A stretch of 64,000 nt of DNA from Acidobacteriota bacterium (GTDB lineage Bacteria; Acidobacteriota; UBA6911). The position numbers were made by a program, and so were the translations under genes. This document shows, piece after piece, positions 48,874 through 56,976 of this stretch. The stretch covers positions 1 to 64,000 of the forward strand of contig JAFGIY010000082.1 in NCBI GenBank assembly GCA_016929335.1. The letters run 5' to 3'. Numbering within the stretch: the first letter of the stretch is position 1; each line of letters begins with the position of its first letter. Below the pieces are notes generated by a model that was given only the letters and a program-made list of their open reading frames with translations, did not search any database and had not been told where the DNA came from.

Positions 48874-48992
48874 AAAGACTTTTGCTCCTGATCTGCAGGA
48901 GCTCGCGGGATTCGGTGCGCACATGCCGAATAGGAAGCCAACAAGCGTTGGTGATTATCAACAGTGAGAACCTGACTTACGGATGTCTTTAA
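48870..48992 (+). CDS. Possible 40-residue peptide
   Basis: An ATG overlapping the previous stop (ATGA) opens a short frame MKRLLLLICRSSRDSVR... ending at TAA 48992. The chain of ATGA overlaps in this operon makes it plausible, but there is no other support. Confidence 0.25.
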   Translation: MKRLLLLICRSSRDSVRTCRIGSQQALVIINSENLTYGCL

Positions 48993-49095
48993 GCAACGTT
49001 CCATTTGCAAGGGGAGGGCCTTGTGCGCGGAGGCCTGAAATTCACAGCACTCATGATCCCAGTGGAATGCCCCGGGTTGAGGAGATAAACAGCAT

Positions 49096-50094
49096 ATGAG
49101 CACGCAAGAGCTTGCATTATACACACCTGGCGTTGGGACTGAGCTGCAACTCGCCCGAAAGCCGGATGAAGTGATCGCGGAATCGATTGAGGTAGCCAAG
49201 AGCTTGAAGGAGATTGTCACCAAGACGAATGCGATTCAGAAAATTGGTGAGTCGGAGCATCTGAAGCTCGAGGCCTGGCAGACGCTCGGGAATTTTTACG
49301 GACTCGTTGGCAAAATCAACCGCACGGAATTTGTGGAATTTGGATGCGTGTCCGGATTTAAAGCCTATGCGGACCTGGTTCACGTTGCATCGGGGAAAAT
49401 CGTCTCGAGCGCGGAAGCCATGTGCCTCAATGATGAAGAAAAGTGGAGCGACCGGCCCAAATACGAATATCACTATATTTTAAAGGATGGCTCCACGGCG
49501 AAGGACGATCCCGGCTGGAACAACATGCAGACCGAACCAAATCCGAAAAAGCTGGGGAAAATGAGGCCCAAAAGGAAAAGGGTCCAGATAGGAGTTGAGA
49601 AGGTTCCAATGTATCAACTCCTGAGCATGGCGGAGACCCGGGCGAATTCAAAGGTGCATTCCATGGCCCTCCGCTGGATTGTGGTGCTTGCAGGCTATGC
49701 ACCAACTCCGGCAGAGGAAGCAGATCCGGCCGGAATCGGGGACGACGATGAAAATTTCGGGGCGCCGGAGGAACGCGGGCTAAATCAACAGCCCAGAAAA
49801 TCAGCCACCGCAAAGTCCGTGAACGGCAATGCAGCGCCGGTTGACCAGTCCGGCCAAGGTGCCAGTAAATATATCACCCAGGAACAGATCAACAAAATCT
49901 GGGGCGCCGGCTACGCGGCAAATCAGTATCACAAATCACTTGAGAAAAATCAGATTGAGGAATTGATCCATCAATGCGGCTTTCCCCGATCGGATAAGAT
50001 CCCGGCCGATCAATTCGAGCGAGTTTACAGATCCGTTTATCGGGGAGAAGTGATGGAGGATGAACCCGGACCGGAAGTCGGTGCTCCTGTCTGA
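49096..50094 (+). CDS. Conserved phage protein, possible single-strand annealing/recombination factor
   Basis: 332 residues, GAGGAG upstream of ATG. Features: LKLEAWQTLGNFYGLV, FKAYADLVHVASGKIVSSAEAMC, MYQLLSMAETRANSKVHSMALRWIVVLAGYAPTPAEE, then a disordered Gly/Asn/Gln-rich linker and a small C-terminal domain (YITQEQINKIWGAGYA...). I recall this family upstream of RusA and HNH genes in other phages. The core resembles single-strand annealing proteins, but that is tentative. Being in the recombination-gene cluster supports a DNA role. Confidence 0.5.
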   Translation: MSTQELALYTPGVGTELQLARKPDEVIAESIEVAKSLKEIVTKTNAIQKIGESEHLKLEAWQTLGNFYGLVGKINRTEFVEFGCVSGFKAYADLVHVASGKIVSSAEAMCLNDEEKWSDRPKYEYHYILKDGSTAKDDPGWNNMQTEPNPKKLGKMRPKRKRVQIGVEKVPMYQLLSMAETRANSKVHSMALRWIVVLAGYAPTPAEEADPAGIGDDDENFGAPEERGLNQQPRKSATAKSVNGNAAPVDQSGQGASKYITQEQINKIWGAGYAANQYHKSLEKNQIEELIHQCGFPRSDKIPADQFERVYRSVYRGEVMEDEPGPEVGAPV

Positions 50095-50108
50095 CAGGGA
50101 GATCTTTT

Positions 50109-50276
50109 ATGAAACTGAGCTGGCAAAAAGTGATGGAGCGGGAGCAGGAATTATACGCCATTAAGCAGCTGGCCATGGATCCGGATGGGAGCGTTGTTAT
50201 TGTGTTCATATCGAAGGAAACAGGCCACCAGGTTGAAGCCGTCGACGCTGAAACATTCAAAGAGGACCAGGCATGA
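50109..50276 (+). CDS. Small hypothetical protein coupled to RusA
   Basis: 55 residues, AGGGAG 8 nt before ATG; ends overlapping the rusA start (ATGA). Sequence MKLSWQKVMEREQELYAIKQ then a strand pair (GSVVIVFISKETGHQVEAVDA). Good start signal and coupling make it real. Function unknown. Confidence 0.65.
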   Translation: MKLSWQKVMEREQELYAIKQLAMDPDGSVVIVFISKETGHQVEAVDAETFKEDQA

Positions 50277-50620
50277 GGCTGGTAATCCCGGATATTCCGC
50301 GATCTCCGAACGGTACGAACGGGCTTCTGCGCATGGGACAAAGGGCGCGGACAAAATATAACCAGTACTGGCGCGAGCTGGTCCGCTCACAGATCGACAA
50401 TTCCCATAAGCCTCGGCATCGCAGGTGCGCCGTTTTTATCAGCCAGATGCGTCGCAAATCCCTCGACAGGGACAATCTCTATAGCAGCTGTAAACCGATC
50501 CTTGATGCCTTGGTTCATTGGAAGCTTATCCGGGACGACTCAGAGAAATGGATCGATTTTCAGCCCGTGCAGGTTATAGGAAAAGAAAGAATCACTATCA
50601 TTCAAATTGTAGAAATCTAA
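50273..50620 (+). CDS. rusA: RusA-family Holliday junction resolvase
   Basis: 115 residues, the usual RusA length. The catalytic pattern is SLDRDNLYSSCKPILDALVHW and LIRDDSEKW: Asp residues of DRDN, Lys, DAL and DD. RusA dimers cut Holliday junctions and branched DNA, resolving recombination intermediates before packaging. Coupled to the preceding small gene. Confidence 0.9.
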   Translation: MRLVIPDIPRSPNGTNGLLRMGQRARTKYNQYWRELVRSQIDNSHKPRHRRCAVFISQMRRKSLDRDNLYSSCKPILDALVHWKLIRDDSEKWIDFQPVQVIGKERITIIQIVEI

Positions 50621-50636
50621 AACATAAAGGAACATC

Positions 50637-50996
50637 ATGGAGCAACCAGTAACGATATTTACCATCGGCAATGGCGTCCTGGGCGAATTATTCGATCGGG
50701 AACTGGAAAGAGTGGTCTCCGATATTCTGGATCTGAATACCAAGGCGGACGCAATTCGCACCATTTCCATCAAAATAGCCATCAAACCGGACGAAAACCG
50801 CAATTTCGGCATGGTGGGAATATCCGTTTCGTCCTCTCTCGGCCAACCAAAGCCTGTCGGCACCCAGATATTTTTCGGTAAGAAGAACGGGAAAGTTATC
50901 GCAGTTGAGAGTATCCCGCAACAGGGCGAGATGTTCGATAAGCTTGGCCCTCGCTCTATTGTGGACTTCAAGACAGGAGAAGTGACGAATGAATGA
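50637..50996 (+). CDS. Conserved phage protein of replication region
   Basis: 119 residues, AAAGGAA before ATG. NKAD-type strand pattern TISIKIAIKPDENRNFGMVGISVSSSLGQPKPVGTQIFFG then KVIAVESIPQQGEMFDKL. I recall this pattern as frequent in prophages beside the next gene; it may be DNA- or ssDNA-associated. It overlaps the following gene by 8 bp. Confidence 0.6.
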   Translation: MEQPVTIFTIGNGVLGELFDRELERVVSDILDLNTKADAIRTISIKIAIKPDENRNFGMVGISVSSSLGQPKPVGTQIFFGKKNGKVIAVESIPQQGEMFDKLGPRSIVDFKTGEVTNE

Positions 50997-51726
50997 ATTG
51001 AGCGACAGACTAATCACGGAAATTCAAAATGCCGTCCAGACTGCAATTATGTTCGACAAACAGGGCAACGAATATTCCACCAGGCCACTGTACCCGGTCC
51101 TTCCCATATCTTTTCCTGAGCCTGAGCGGCTGGACATCGCAACCCTGACCGGACTTGTGGATTTTATCCTTGCTCACAAGGACGGGAATATGTCACCGGC
51201 GCCTGCAATTGTGCATGTTAAGGACCATCGGGTAGTGGAAGTGCTATCAGACATATATGGCCCATCAAAACAGCGCACCTGTTTCGTGCAAGCAAGCTTC
51301 GAAGAGCTCCTCGGGAAATCGTTTGTGTTCGGCCAGTTTTACGAAAAAGAGGCTTTTATTGTCGGGCTCCAGTCTCTGTTTGAGCCCACGCCTCAGCGCG
51401 CGGACATTTTAAAGCTGATTGGCACAATTAAGGACAACCAGGTACGCGAGTTTGCCGATGACGGTGTAACGCAATCCGTATCCGCAAAAGCCGGGGTGGC
51501 ACTCGTGTCTGAAATTGCCGTTCCAAATCCCGTCATTCTTAAACCATACAGGACCTTCCGGGAGCTTGATCAACCTGAAAGCCCATTCATCATCCGCGTG
51601 CACACCGGGAAAGAAATGCCGGCATGTGCCCTATTCGAAGCGGACGGCGGGCGCTGGAAGCTCTCGGCAATACAACGGATCAAAGAATATCTCGAGGATA
51701 AAATCGGGCTTCCTATTTTCGCTTAA
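50989..51726 (+). CDS. Conserved phage protein (paired with upstream gene)
   Basis: 245 residues. Contains EEAFIVGLQSLF-type segment (EAFIVGLQSLFEPTPQRADILKLIG), VREFADDGVTQSVSAKAGVAL and NPVILKPYRTFRELDQPESPFIIRV, a pattern I recall from many temperate phages, possibly DUF2303-like. Members are found in early/replication operons; biochemical role unknown. Confidence 0.6.
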   Translation: MNELSDRLITEIQNAVQTAIMFDKQGNEYSTRPLYPVLPISFPEPERLDIATLTGLVDFILAHKDGNMSPAPAIVHVKDHRVVEVLSDIYGPSKQRTCFVQASFEELLGKSFVFGQFYEKEAFIVGLQSLFEPTPQRADILKLIGTIKDNQVREFADDGVTQSVSAKAGVALVSEIAVPNPVILKPYRTFRELDQPESPFIIRVHTGKEMPACALFEADGGRWKLSAIQRIKEYLEDKIGLPIFA

Positions 51727-51734
51727 TTCAAACC

Positions 51735-51820
51735 GGAGGGTTCGCCTAATGAGCATGGCACCCGGCCTGAATCCGGGCGCCGGAAACGGCATGGGGGTTC
51801 GAATCCCTCACCCTCCGCCA
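51735..51820 (+). tRNA. tRNA-Ser(TGA), prophage-encoded
   Basis: 86-nt class II tRNA with encoded CCA: acceptor GGAGGGT/ACCCTCC, discriminator G, D-stem GCC/GGC, anticodon stem CCCGG/CCGGG, anticodon TGA, long variable arm GCCG GAAA CGGC, T-arm GGGGG TTCGAAT CCCTC. Position 33 is C instead of the near-universal U, and the D-loop lacks the GG pair. Either may reduce function. It lies 8 bp after a phage gene stop. Confidence 0.8.
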
Positions 51821-51837
51821 GAATGCAGAGAAACAAA

Positions 51838-52113
51838 ATGAAGAATAAAATTGCCGACTTGAACAATCATCTTTTTACGCAGCTCGAGCGGCTTAATGAT
51901 GAAGACATTTCATCTGACGATCTGGATAAGGAAATAAAGCGTGCGGATGCAATTGTGAAGGTCGCAACGCAGATCATCGATTCGTCCAACCTTTCACTCC
52001 GCGCGGCCAGCCTGGTTGCTGAGTATGGTGGCAACTCAGACCAGCTGGTTTCCATAATCTTGGGAGATGTGAATGGTAACGGGAAAAAGCAGATCGTGAG
52101 CAAAACCAAATGA
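51838..52113 (+). CDS. Conserved small phage protein upstream of HNH gene
   Basis: 91 residues from ATG 51838 (the tRNA CCA ends 18 bp before). KIADLNNHLFTQLERLNDEDISSDDLDKEIKRADAIVKVATQII is a helical pattern I recall directly before HNH endonuclease genes in numerous prophages. Coupled to the HNH gene by a 4-bp overlap. Function unknown. Confidence 0.6.
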   Translation: MKNKIADLNNHLFTQLERLNDEDISSDDLDKEIKRADAIVKVATQIIDSSNLSLRAASLVAEYGGNSDQLVSIILGDVNGNGKKQIVSKTK

Positions 52114-52754
52114 GCGGAAAAGCAAGAGATATTCCCTACAGCGCGGCCGAGCTCAAATGGATAAAGAATAACCGCACAATGTCCAGGCGAGCAGCTCATG
52201 CCGCCTTCTGCAGAAAGTTCGGACGGTCGGACGTGTCTGTCGACAATTACAAGTCGCTTTGCACGCGCAAAGGCTGGAAGACAGGTCGGGACGGCCGGAT
52301 GCAGCCCGGGAATGCGCCTTGGAATAAGGGAAAGACGCTGCCCTATAACGCCGGCTCCGCACGGACTCAGTTTAAAAAGGGCAACCTCCCGCACAACACG
52401 AAATATCTTGGTCACGAGCGCATATCCAAGGATGGCTACATTGAAATCAGCATCGCGCAGAGAAACCCGCATACCGGATTCGAGCGACGCTATGTCCTAA
52501 AACACAAATACCTCTGGGAACAGGAGAACGGACCTGTGCCCGCCGGTATGTGCCTGAAAAGCAAAGATGGCAACCGCCTCAATACCGACCCTTCTAATTG
52601 GGTGCCCATTCCCCGCGGCGTGCTCCCTCTGATGAACGGGTTTCGCGGTCCGAATTATCAAACAGCCGAGCCTAAGGTTAGGCCGGTAATTCTGACACTA
52701 GCCAGATTGCGGCTCAAAAGCCATATGCTGAAAGTGCTCGGGAAGGTGCTATGA
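52110..52754 (+). CDS. HNH endonuclease family protein, possibly degenerate
   Basis: 214 residues. An N-terminal HTH-like region (YSAAELKWIKNNRTMSRRAAHAAFC...VDNYKSLCTRKGW) and NUMOD-like GNAPWNKGKTLPYN segment precede a HNH_3 core: LKHKYLWEQENGPVPAGMCLKSKDGNRLNTDPSNW. The His after 'P.G' that I expect from the family is Met here, so activity may be lost. Homing or packaging-related nicking are the known roles. Confidence 0.75.
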   Translation: MSGKARDIPYSAAELKWIKNNRTMSRRAAHAAFCRKFGRSDVSVDNYKSLCTRKGWKTGRDGRMQPGNAPWNKGKTLPYNAGSARTQFKKGNLPHNTKYLGHERISKDGYIEISIAQRNPHTGFERRYVLKHKYLWEQENGPVPAGMCLKSKDGNRLNTDPSNWVPIPRGVLPLMNGFRGPNYQTAEPKVRPVILTLARLRLKSHMLKVLGKVL

Positions 52755-52972
52755 CAAAAACCTGCCCCACCTGTCATCAGACAATTCGAGATCCGCGTGA
52801 TCCGCGGCGAGTTTGCTCATTATGTGGGCAGCCAATAAAGCGGTGTCATAAATGGCAGGTCGGCCTTGACGGTCGGCTACAGCATCGGGATTGTGCGGAT
52901 CCTGAAAACAAACAAATAGAATCGTCATACACGCTATCGTCCCAGGGGAAGCTTCTGGAAAAAGCATCATGA
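52751..52972 (+). CDS. Small zinc-ribbon protein
   Basis: 73 residues: CPTCHQTI, then VCSLCGQPIKRCHKW, a four-Cys zinc ribbon with an additional Cys-His pair. Coupled on both sides by 4-bp overlaps. A DNA- or RNA-binding early phage protein is likely; target unknown. Confidence 0.6.
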   Translation: MTKTCPTCHQTIRDPRDPRRVCSLCGQPIKRCHKWQVGLDGRLQHRDCADPENKQIESSYTLSSQGKLLEKAS

Positions 52973-53211
52973 GTCGCATCGAAACGGAAAAGGACCTTGC
53001 TCGCCAGGGCTGGCGCCAAGTAACAAAGGCAGCGAAATGCTGCGGTTGCAAGATGGAGTTTGAATGGTGGAGGACCTCCAGGGGCAAACTGGTACCGCTT
53101 AACGCCATCAACCTTGAGCCGCATTGGGTGATTTGCAGCAAGGCGTTCAGAAACCTTAAACCGAAGCCAGGACCAGAGCCTCACTTTCGATGGCCATATG
53201 GATGTAGATAG
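52969..53211 (+). CDS. Small Cys/His-rich phage protein
   Basis: 80 residues with KCCGCKMEFEWWRTSRGKLVPLN...HWVIC and a closing HFRWPYGC. The CCxC...C and His positions suggest one metal site. No further similarity noted. Confidence 0.5.
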   Translation: MSRIETEKDLARQGWRQVTKAAKCCGCKMEFEWWRTSRGKLVPLNAINLEPHWVICSKAFRNLKPKPGPEPHFRWPYGCR

Positions 53212-53223
53212 AGGGTAATCGGT

Positions 53224-53430
53224 ATGCAGATTGACCTAACAAGGGAAGAAATCAGCGCCATCGCCGAAGATTGCGAGGCTTATCTGGAAAGTATTCATGT
53301 CCCGCCAGTTTCGGAATGCGAAGATCTCACGCAATGCCCGGAAGATCACTTTGACAACGACGGATTTCCCAATGAAGTTCCAATGAGACAGGCATTGCTT
53401 AAAAAGCTGGATAAGGCACTGAGAAGATAA
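53224..53430 (+). CDS. Small acidic hypothetical protein
   Basis: 68 residues, strongly acidic with several Cys (CEAYLESIHVPPVSECEDLTQCPEDHFDNDGF, read in parts). Its stop is directly followed by the next start. Acidic early phage proteins are often inhibitors of host DNA-binding proteins; here this is only a possibility. Confidence 0.45.
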   Translation: MQIDLTREEISAIAEDCEAYLESIHVPPVSECEDLTQCPEDHFDNDGFPNEVPMRQALLKKLDKALRR

Positions 53431-53697
53431 ATGACCGGCCAGGAAGCAGCTCAGGCATTGAGACGGATCGCCAATGGAATTGAGCGATTTGAGCATATCC
53501 CCTGGATCAAGCGCGAAGTTCTTGACGAGGACTGCCAGGCCGGAGCCGCGGCCATGCTGATGTTTCTTAGGGATCTCATGACTGTTGCCGGCAAAGAGCT
53601 TTTCACCAGGGATGAGATTCTTGTTCTTCTCAACAATCTGCAGAACGACAAGGAAATATTTTCCGTGGATTTGATTACGCTGATGGGAATGGAGTAA
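53431..53697 (+). CDS. Hypothetical helical protein
   Basis: 88 residues, all-helical (AAQALRRIANGIERFEHIPWI, AAMLMFLRDLMTVAGKELF). ATG directly abuts the previous stop. Last gene before the excision-integration module. Function unknown. Confidence 0.45.
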   Translation: MTGQEAAQALRRIANGIERFEHIPWIKREVLDEDCQAGAAAMLMFLRDLMTVAGKELFTRDEILVLLNNLQNDKEIFSVDLITLMGME

Positions 53698-53752
53698 TGG
53701 CAACTCAAGACGTGGAACCCAACCATCGGCTGCAGTTCCCGGAGGAGAAAGA

Positions 53753-53983
53753 ATGAGCAAAGAATATTTAACACTTAAGGATTTGGCTGATTATAGTTCT
53801 CTTTCTATCTCCAGTCTTACGAAGCTCATCAAGTCCGGTGAGATTCCGCATGTCCGCCTCGAGCGCAAGATCCTGGTAAAGCGAACAGATTTTGATTACT
53901 GGGCCAGACGCCGACAAAGGTACCATAATAAAGTCAATCCGATTGTAAAGAAGTTGGTCGATCAAATCCTGGGTGTCGCATGA
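53753..53983 (+). CDS. xis: Excisionase-like HTH protein of the prophage
   Basis: 76 residues, GGAGGAG 8 nt before ATG. HTH_17 pattern: YLTLKDLADYSSLSISSLTKLI, wing HVRLERKILVKRTDFDYWARRR. Overlaps the integrase start by 4 bp, as in the older element at 6.6 kb. Predicted to bind DNA by the arm sites and control direction of recombination. Confidence 0.75.
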   Translation: MSKEYLTLKDLADYSSLSISSLTKLIKSGEIPHVRLERKILVKRTDFDYWARRRQRYHNKVNPIVKKLVDQILGVA

Positions 53984-55176
53984 CGATCAAGGTGAAGCAG
54001 CTCCGAAAAGGATCATGGTATTTGGTAGTTCGCTGGAAAGGAAAGAAGTTTGTTAAGCGTGTGGCGGATACCAAAAAACAAGCTGAAGAGATACAGAAAG
54101 ACCTGGAACGGGAGCTGCAATTCCGCGGCTACGGCGCACTGGAAGCATTTAAACCAAAAGGCAAGGGGCATGGGCTTACCGTTTCGAGCTATTCCGATCG
54201 CTGGATTGATGAATTGAAGCGATCCGGATTGAAGCCCTCCACAATTGATAGCTACGAGCTCCAGCTCACCAGACATATAAAGCCGTTTTTTGAGAATCTG
54301 CCCCTGGCCGATATCACCTATAGCCGGGTAAAGGATTTCATAAACGAAAAGCTCCACAGCACTTATACCAAATCGCAAAAGGAAGGCGCGAAGCAGTATC
54401 CTTACACAAAGGATTCCATCCGGATCATGGTCGCAACACTGCGGGCTATGGTCGAGGAAGCGGTCCGGGATGAGCTGTTAGAATCCAATCCGGTGCATGG
54501 TCTGGGGAAGTTTTATGGCGCCGCCAAGAAACTCCGCGATAATCCAGATCCATTCAGTCTCGAGGAGCTTCATGCGGTGGAGGCGGTCGCCGGCGAATGG
54601 CTTCCCTTCCTTCTCATGCAATCCAGGACAGGAGCGCGCGTAGGCGAAGCGATCGCGCTGCAGTGGCCTGATATTGATTTCCGAACAGCCCAGGCGTTCA
54701 TCAGGCGGACAATGCCTATAAACCGCAAAGTCGGGACGCCCAAGTCCATATCATCGACCAGGAGCATAGACTTATCACCGGAACTCATTGATGCATTGCA
54801 AAGCCTTCAAAAGACACAGCGCGAATACTGGTTCAAGGAAGGCAAGGAGCTGCCCGCCTGGGTGTTCTGTAAGCGGAGCGAGCAGGCACCCGATTATTCG
54901 GTTTGGCGCCGGGCATTCGGCTTGCTCTGCCGGAAAGCTAAAGTCCGGGAGCGCCGGCCGCATGATTTGAGACACAGCTATGCGTGTCTCAACCTGGCGG
55001 CCGGGAAACCGATTACCTATGTGTCGGCTCAATTGGGTCACAAGAACCCACAAATAACACTGTCAATTTATGCCAGGTGGGTGCCCGGAGGAGATTCTGG
55101 CGACAAAGATGTGATGGATAAGCAGCGGCAACAAAAACGGCAACAGATGGCAACTGGGGAGGAGCAAGAGCTGTAA
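53980..55176 (+). CDS. int: Tyrosine recombinase / prophage integrase
   Basis: 398 residues. N-terminal arm-binding domain (MTIKVKQLRKGSWYLVVRWKG), core-binding SAM-like domain (TVSSYSDRWIDELKRSGL...), and catalytic domain with Arg in SRTGARVGEAIAL, HDLRHSYAC, and QLGHKNPQITLSIYARW with the nucleophile Tyr. The stop lies 1 bp before the tRNA-Thr CCA end, so the gene's 3' end and att are adjacent. Paralogous to the integrase at 6836-8140. The last codons contain the CGGCAAC repeats. Confidence 0.95.
   Translation: MTIKVKQLRKGSWYLVVRWKGKKFVKRVADTKKQAEEIQKDLERELQFRGYGALEAFKPKGKGHGLTVSSYSDRWIDELKRSGLKPSTIDSYELQLTRHIKPFFENLPLADITYSRVKDFINEKLHSTYTKSQKEGAKQYPYTKDSIRIMVATLRAMVEEAVRDELLESNPVHGLGKFYGAAKKLRDNPDPFSLEELHAVEAVAGEWLPFLLMQSRTGARVGEAIALQWPDIDFRTAQAFIRRTMPINRKVGTPKSISSTRSIDLSPELIDALQSLQKTQREYWFKEGKELPAWVFCKRSEQAPDYSVWRRAFGLLCRKAKVRERRPHDLRHSYACLNLAAGKPITYVSAQLGHKNPQITLSIYARWVPGGDSGDKDVMDKQRQQKRQQMATGEEQEL
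55126..55154 (+). repeat. CGGCAAC repeats at integrase 3' end, candidate right arm sites
   Basis: CGGCAAC at 55126 and 55138, TGGCAAC at 55148, 23 bp from the right att core; they match the left pair at 8325-8341. Confidence 0.5.
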
Positions 55177-55177
55177 G

Positions 55178-55253
<76 letters not shown>

Positions 55254-55360
55254 CTGGTTTGGCGTGCGCCTGCAACCGCTATTTCGGGCTTGCTCCGGTG
55301 CAGAACAGTCGGAGAGATTATCATGGTTGAGGGCTTCCGTAAAGTGCCGATCCGGGCCGC

Positions 55361-56104
55361 CTAAAGATCTATGACCAGTCCATCTTGAGCCATCTCCAGA
55401 GCGACCTCTTCCTGACGATCCAGTACCTCCTGCCCAAGGTGCGTCAGTATGATCCTCTTGGCGCCAAACCGCCCGGCGTTTTCTGCGATGCGCGGATAGT
55501 CCAAATGGGTTTCATATCGCGTTTCAAAGAAACTGCATTCGCACAGGAATAAATCCGCCCCTTGTGTGTGTTTAATAAGGTCTTCGGACCAGCCGCTATC
55601 CCCGACATAGATAATCTTCCGATCACCGGCTCTGATCTTGAACCCCAGCGAAGGAGGATCTTCCTGATGCACCGTGCGGAAGGCATCAATTTCTGCGCCG
55701 CCGAAAATCCTCCGCTCCCCCGGCTTCATTTCCACGAATTCGAGCGCGAAAGGCAGAGGCTCCGCGGCGGTGTCCGCATACATGGCGCGAAAAATCTCCA
55801 TCACCCTCCTCTCCACCTCCGGAGGGCCGACGATCTTCAGAAGCCGGCTTCGCGGTTCGATATTGATGTAATGCAGAAAAAGGAAAGGCAGTCCCGCAAT
55901 GTGATCCCCATGGAAATGAGTAAGAAGGATTGCGTCTATCGCCTCCGCCGACAATCCATGCCGGTTTAACGATGCCAATATCGTCGGCCCGCAATCGAGC
56001 AGCAACTCGCCCTCAGGGTGCTGCAGCAGATAAGACGAAAGATGCCGGCCGCCGGATGCGAATGCATCGCCGGTGCCCAGGAAAATGAGGCGCGTGCGTT
56101 TCAT
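55361..56104 (-). CDS. Metallo-beta-lactamase-fold hydrolase (RNase Z-like)
   Basis: 247 residues. Starts RLIFLGTGDAFASGGRHLSSYLL as RNase Z-type proteins do. Zinc ligands are HFHGDH (motif II), a His/Asp set at VGDSGWSEDL and CECSF, and the final THLG. No exosite arm, so tRNase Z itself is less likely; a phosphodiesterase or other hydrolase in this superfamily fits. First host gene after the prophage. Confidence 0.85.
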   Translation of the reverse strand: MKRTRLIFLGTGDAFASGGRHLSSYLLQHPEGELLLDCGPTILASLNRHGLSAEAIDAILLTHFHGDHIAGLPFLFLHYINIEPRSRLLKIVGPPEVERRVMEIFRAMYADTAAEPLPFALEFVEMKPGERRIFGGAEIDAFRTVHQEDPPSLGFKIRAGDRKIIYVGDSGWSEDLIKHTQGADLFLCECSFFETRYETHLDYPRIAENAGRFGAKRIILTHLGQEVLDRQEEVALEMAQDGLVIDL

Positions 56105-56119
56105 AGGGCAAGTATAGCA

Positions 56120-56147
56120 TTGACGATTGACGATTGACGTTTGACGT
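56120..56147 (+). repeat. Four tandem heptamers TTGACG(A/T)
   Basis: TTGACGA twice then TTGACGT twice, followed by TTGC, between divergent genes. The copies resemble -35 boxes; they may be a small variable tandem repeat in the promoter region. Confidence 0.75.
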
Positions 56148-56180
56148 TTGCAGGCCCCGGATGGTGAAGCGGTTCGGGTG

Positions 56181-56189
56181 TGCTACAAT
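56181..56189 (+). promoter_or_regulatory. Extended -10 promoter before ttcA-like gene
   Basis: TGCTACAAT is an extended -10 element ending 10 bp before the ATG at 56200; no good -35 at 17 bp. It would give a very short leader. Confidence 0.5.
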
Positions 56190-56199
56190 TCTGGCCGGT

Positions 56200-56976
56200 A
56201 TGAAAAACGCGGGTCAGATGCTTAAACGGAAGCTGTTGCGCGGAGTGGGGCAGGCGATTGCGGACTTTAATATGATCGTCGAGGGCGATCGCATCATGGT
56301 CTGCCTGAGCGGCGGCAAAGACAGCTATACCCTTCTGACTCTCCTGATGGACCTTCAGAAGCGAGCCCCCGTTCACTTCGAACTGCTGGCCTTCAGCCTT
56401 AATCAGAAACAGCCCGGGTTTCCCGAACAGGTCCTTTCGCAATACCTCTCCTCTCTCAAAATTCCGTTCCGCATCGTTCAGAAGGACACGCTTTCGATTG
56501 TCAGAAAAAAGCTGAAAGAAGGAGAAACCACCTGCTCACTCTGCTCCCGGCTGCGCCGCGGAATTCTTTATAACGCCGCCATCGAGGAAGGCTGCACCAA
56601 AATAGCGCTGGGACATCATGCGGACGATATTATTCAGACCTTCCTGCTCAACACTTTCTTTGAGGGCAAGCTGCGGAGCATGCCCCCGCTTCTCCGCAGC
56701 GAGGACGGCCGCAATACCGTGATCCGGCCCCTGGCCTATTGCTGGGAATCCGACATTGCAGCCTTCGCCGCCACCCGGCAGTATCCGATTTTTCCCTGCA
56801 AAATATGCGGACTGCAGGAAAACCTTCAGCGCAAGCGCATGCAGCGCCTGATAGACGATCTGGAAAAAGATATTCCCAATATCCGCTTCTCCTTATTATC
56901 CGCATTGGGAAAACTGCACAGGGCCGACCATCCGGAGGACAAAGTTGGCAAAAACTCTTCAATGCATATTCTTTGA
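56200..56976 (+). CDS. ttcA: TtcA-family tRNA 2-thiocytidine synthetase-like protein
   Basis: 258 residues from ATG 56200; an earlier in-frame Met lies in the promoter area. PP-loop [10 protein letters not shown] near residue 40 binds ATP; CSLCSR supplies two of the iron-sulfur Cys and CKICGLQ the third set; [16 protein letters not shown] is conserved in TtcA/Ctu1. The family thiolates C32 of tRNA (TtcA) in the cytosol. Shorter than E. coli TtcA (311 aa), so a related PP-loop thiolase cannot be excluded. Its end overlaps the HAD gene. Confidence 0.85.
   Translation: MKNAGQMLKRKLLRGVGQAIADFNMIVEGDRIMVCLSGGKDSYTLLTLLMDLQKRAPVHFELLAFSLNQKQPGFPEQVLSQYLSSLKIPFRIVQKDTLSIVRKKLKEGETTCSLCSRLRRGILYNAAIEEGCTKIALGHHADDIIQTFLLNTFFEGKLRSMPPLLRSEDGRNTVIRPLAYCWESDIAAFAATRQYPIFPCKICGLQENLQRKRMQRLIDDLEKDIPNIRFSLLSALGKLHRADHPEDKVGKNSSMHIL

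Noticed and set aside
48870-48992. CsrA-like protein
   Set aside because: Size and a VIIN segment suggested it briefly, but the CsrA start and core motifs are absent.
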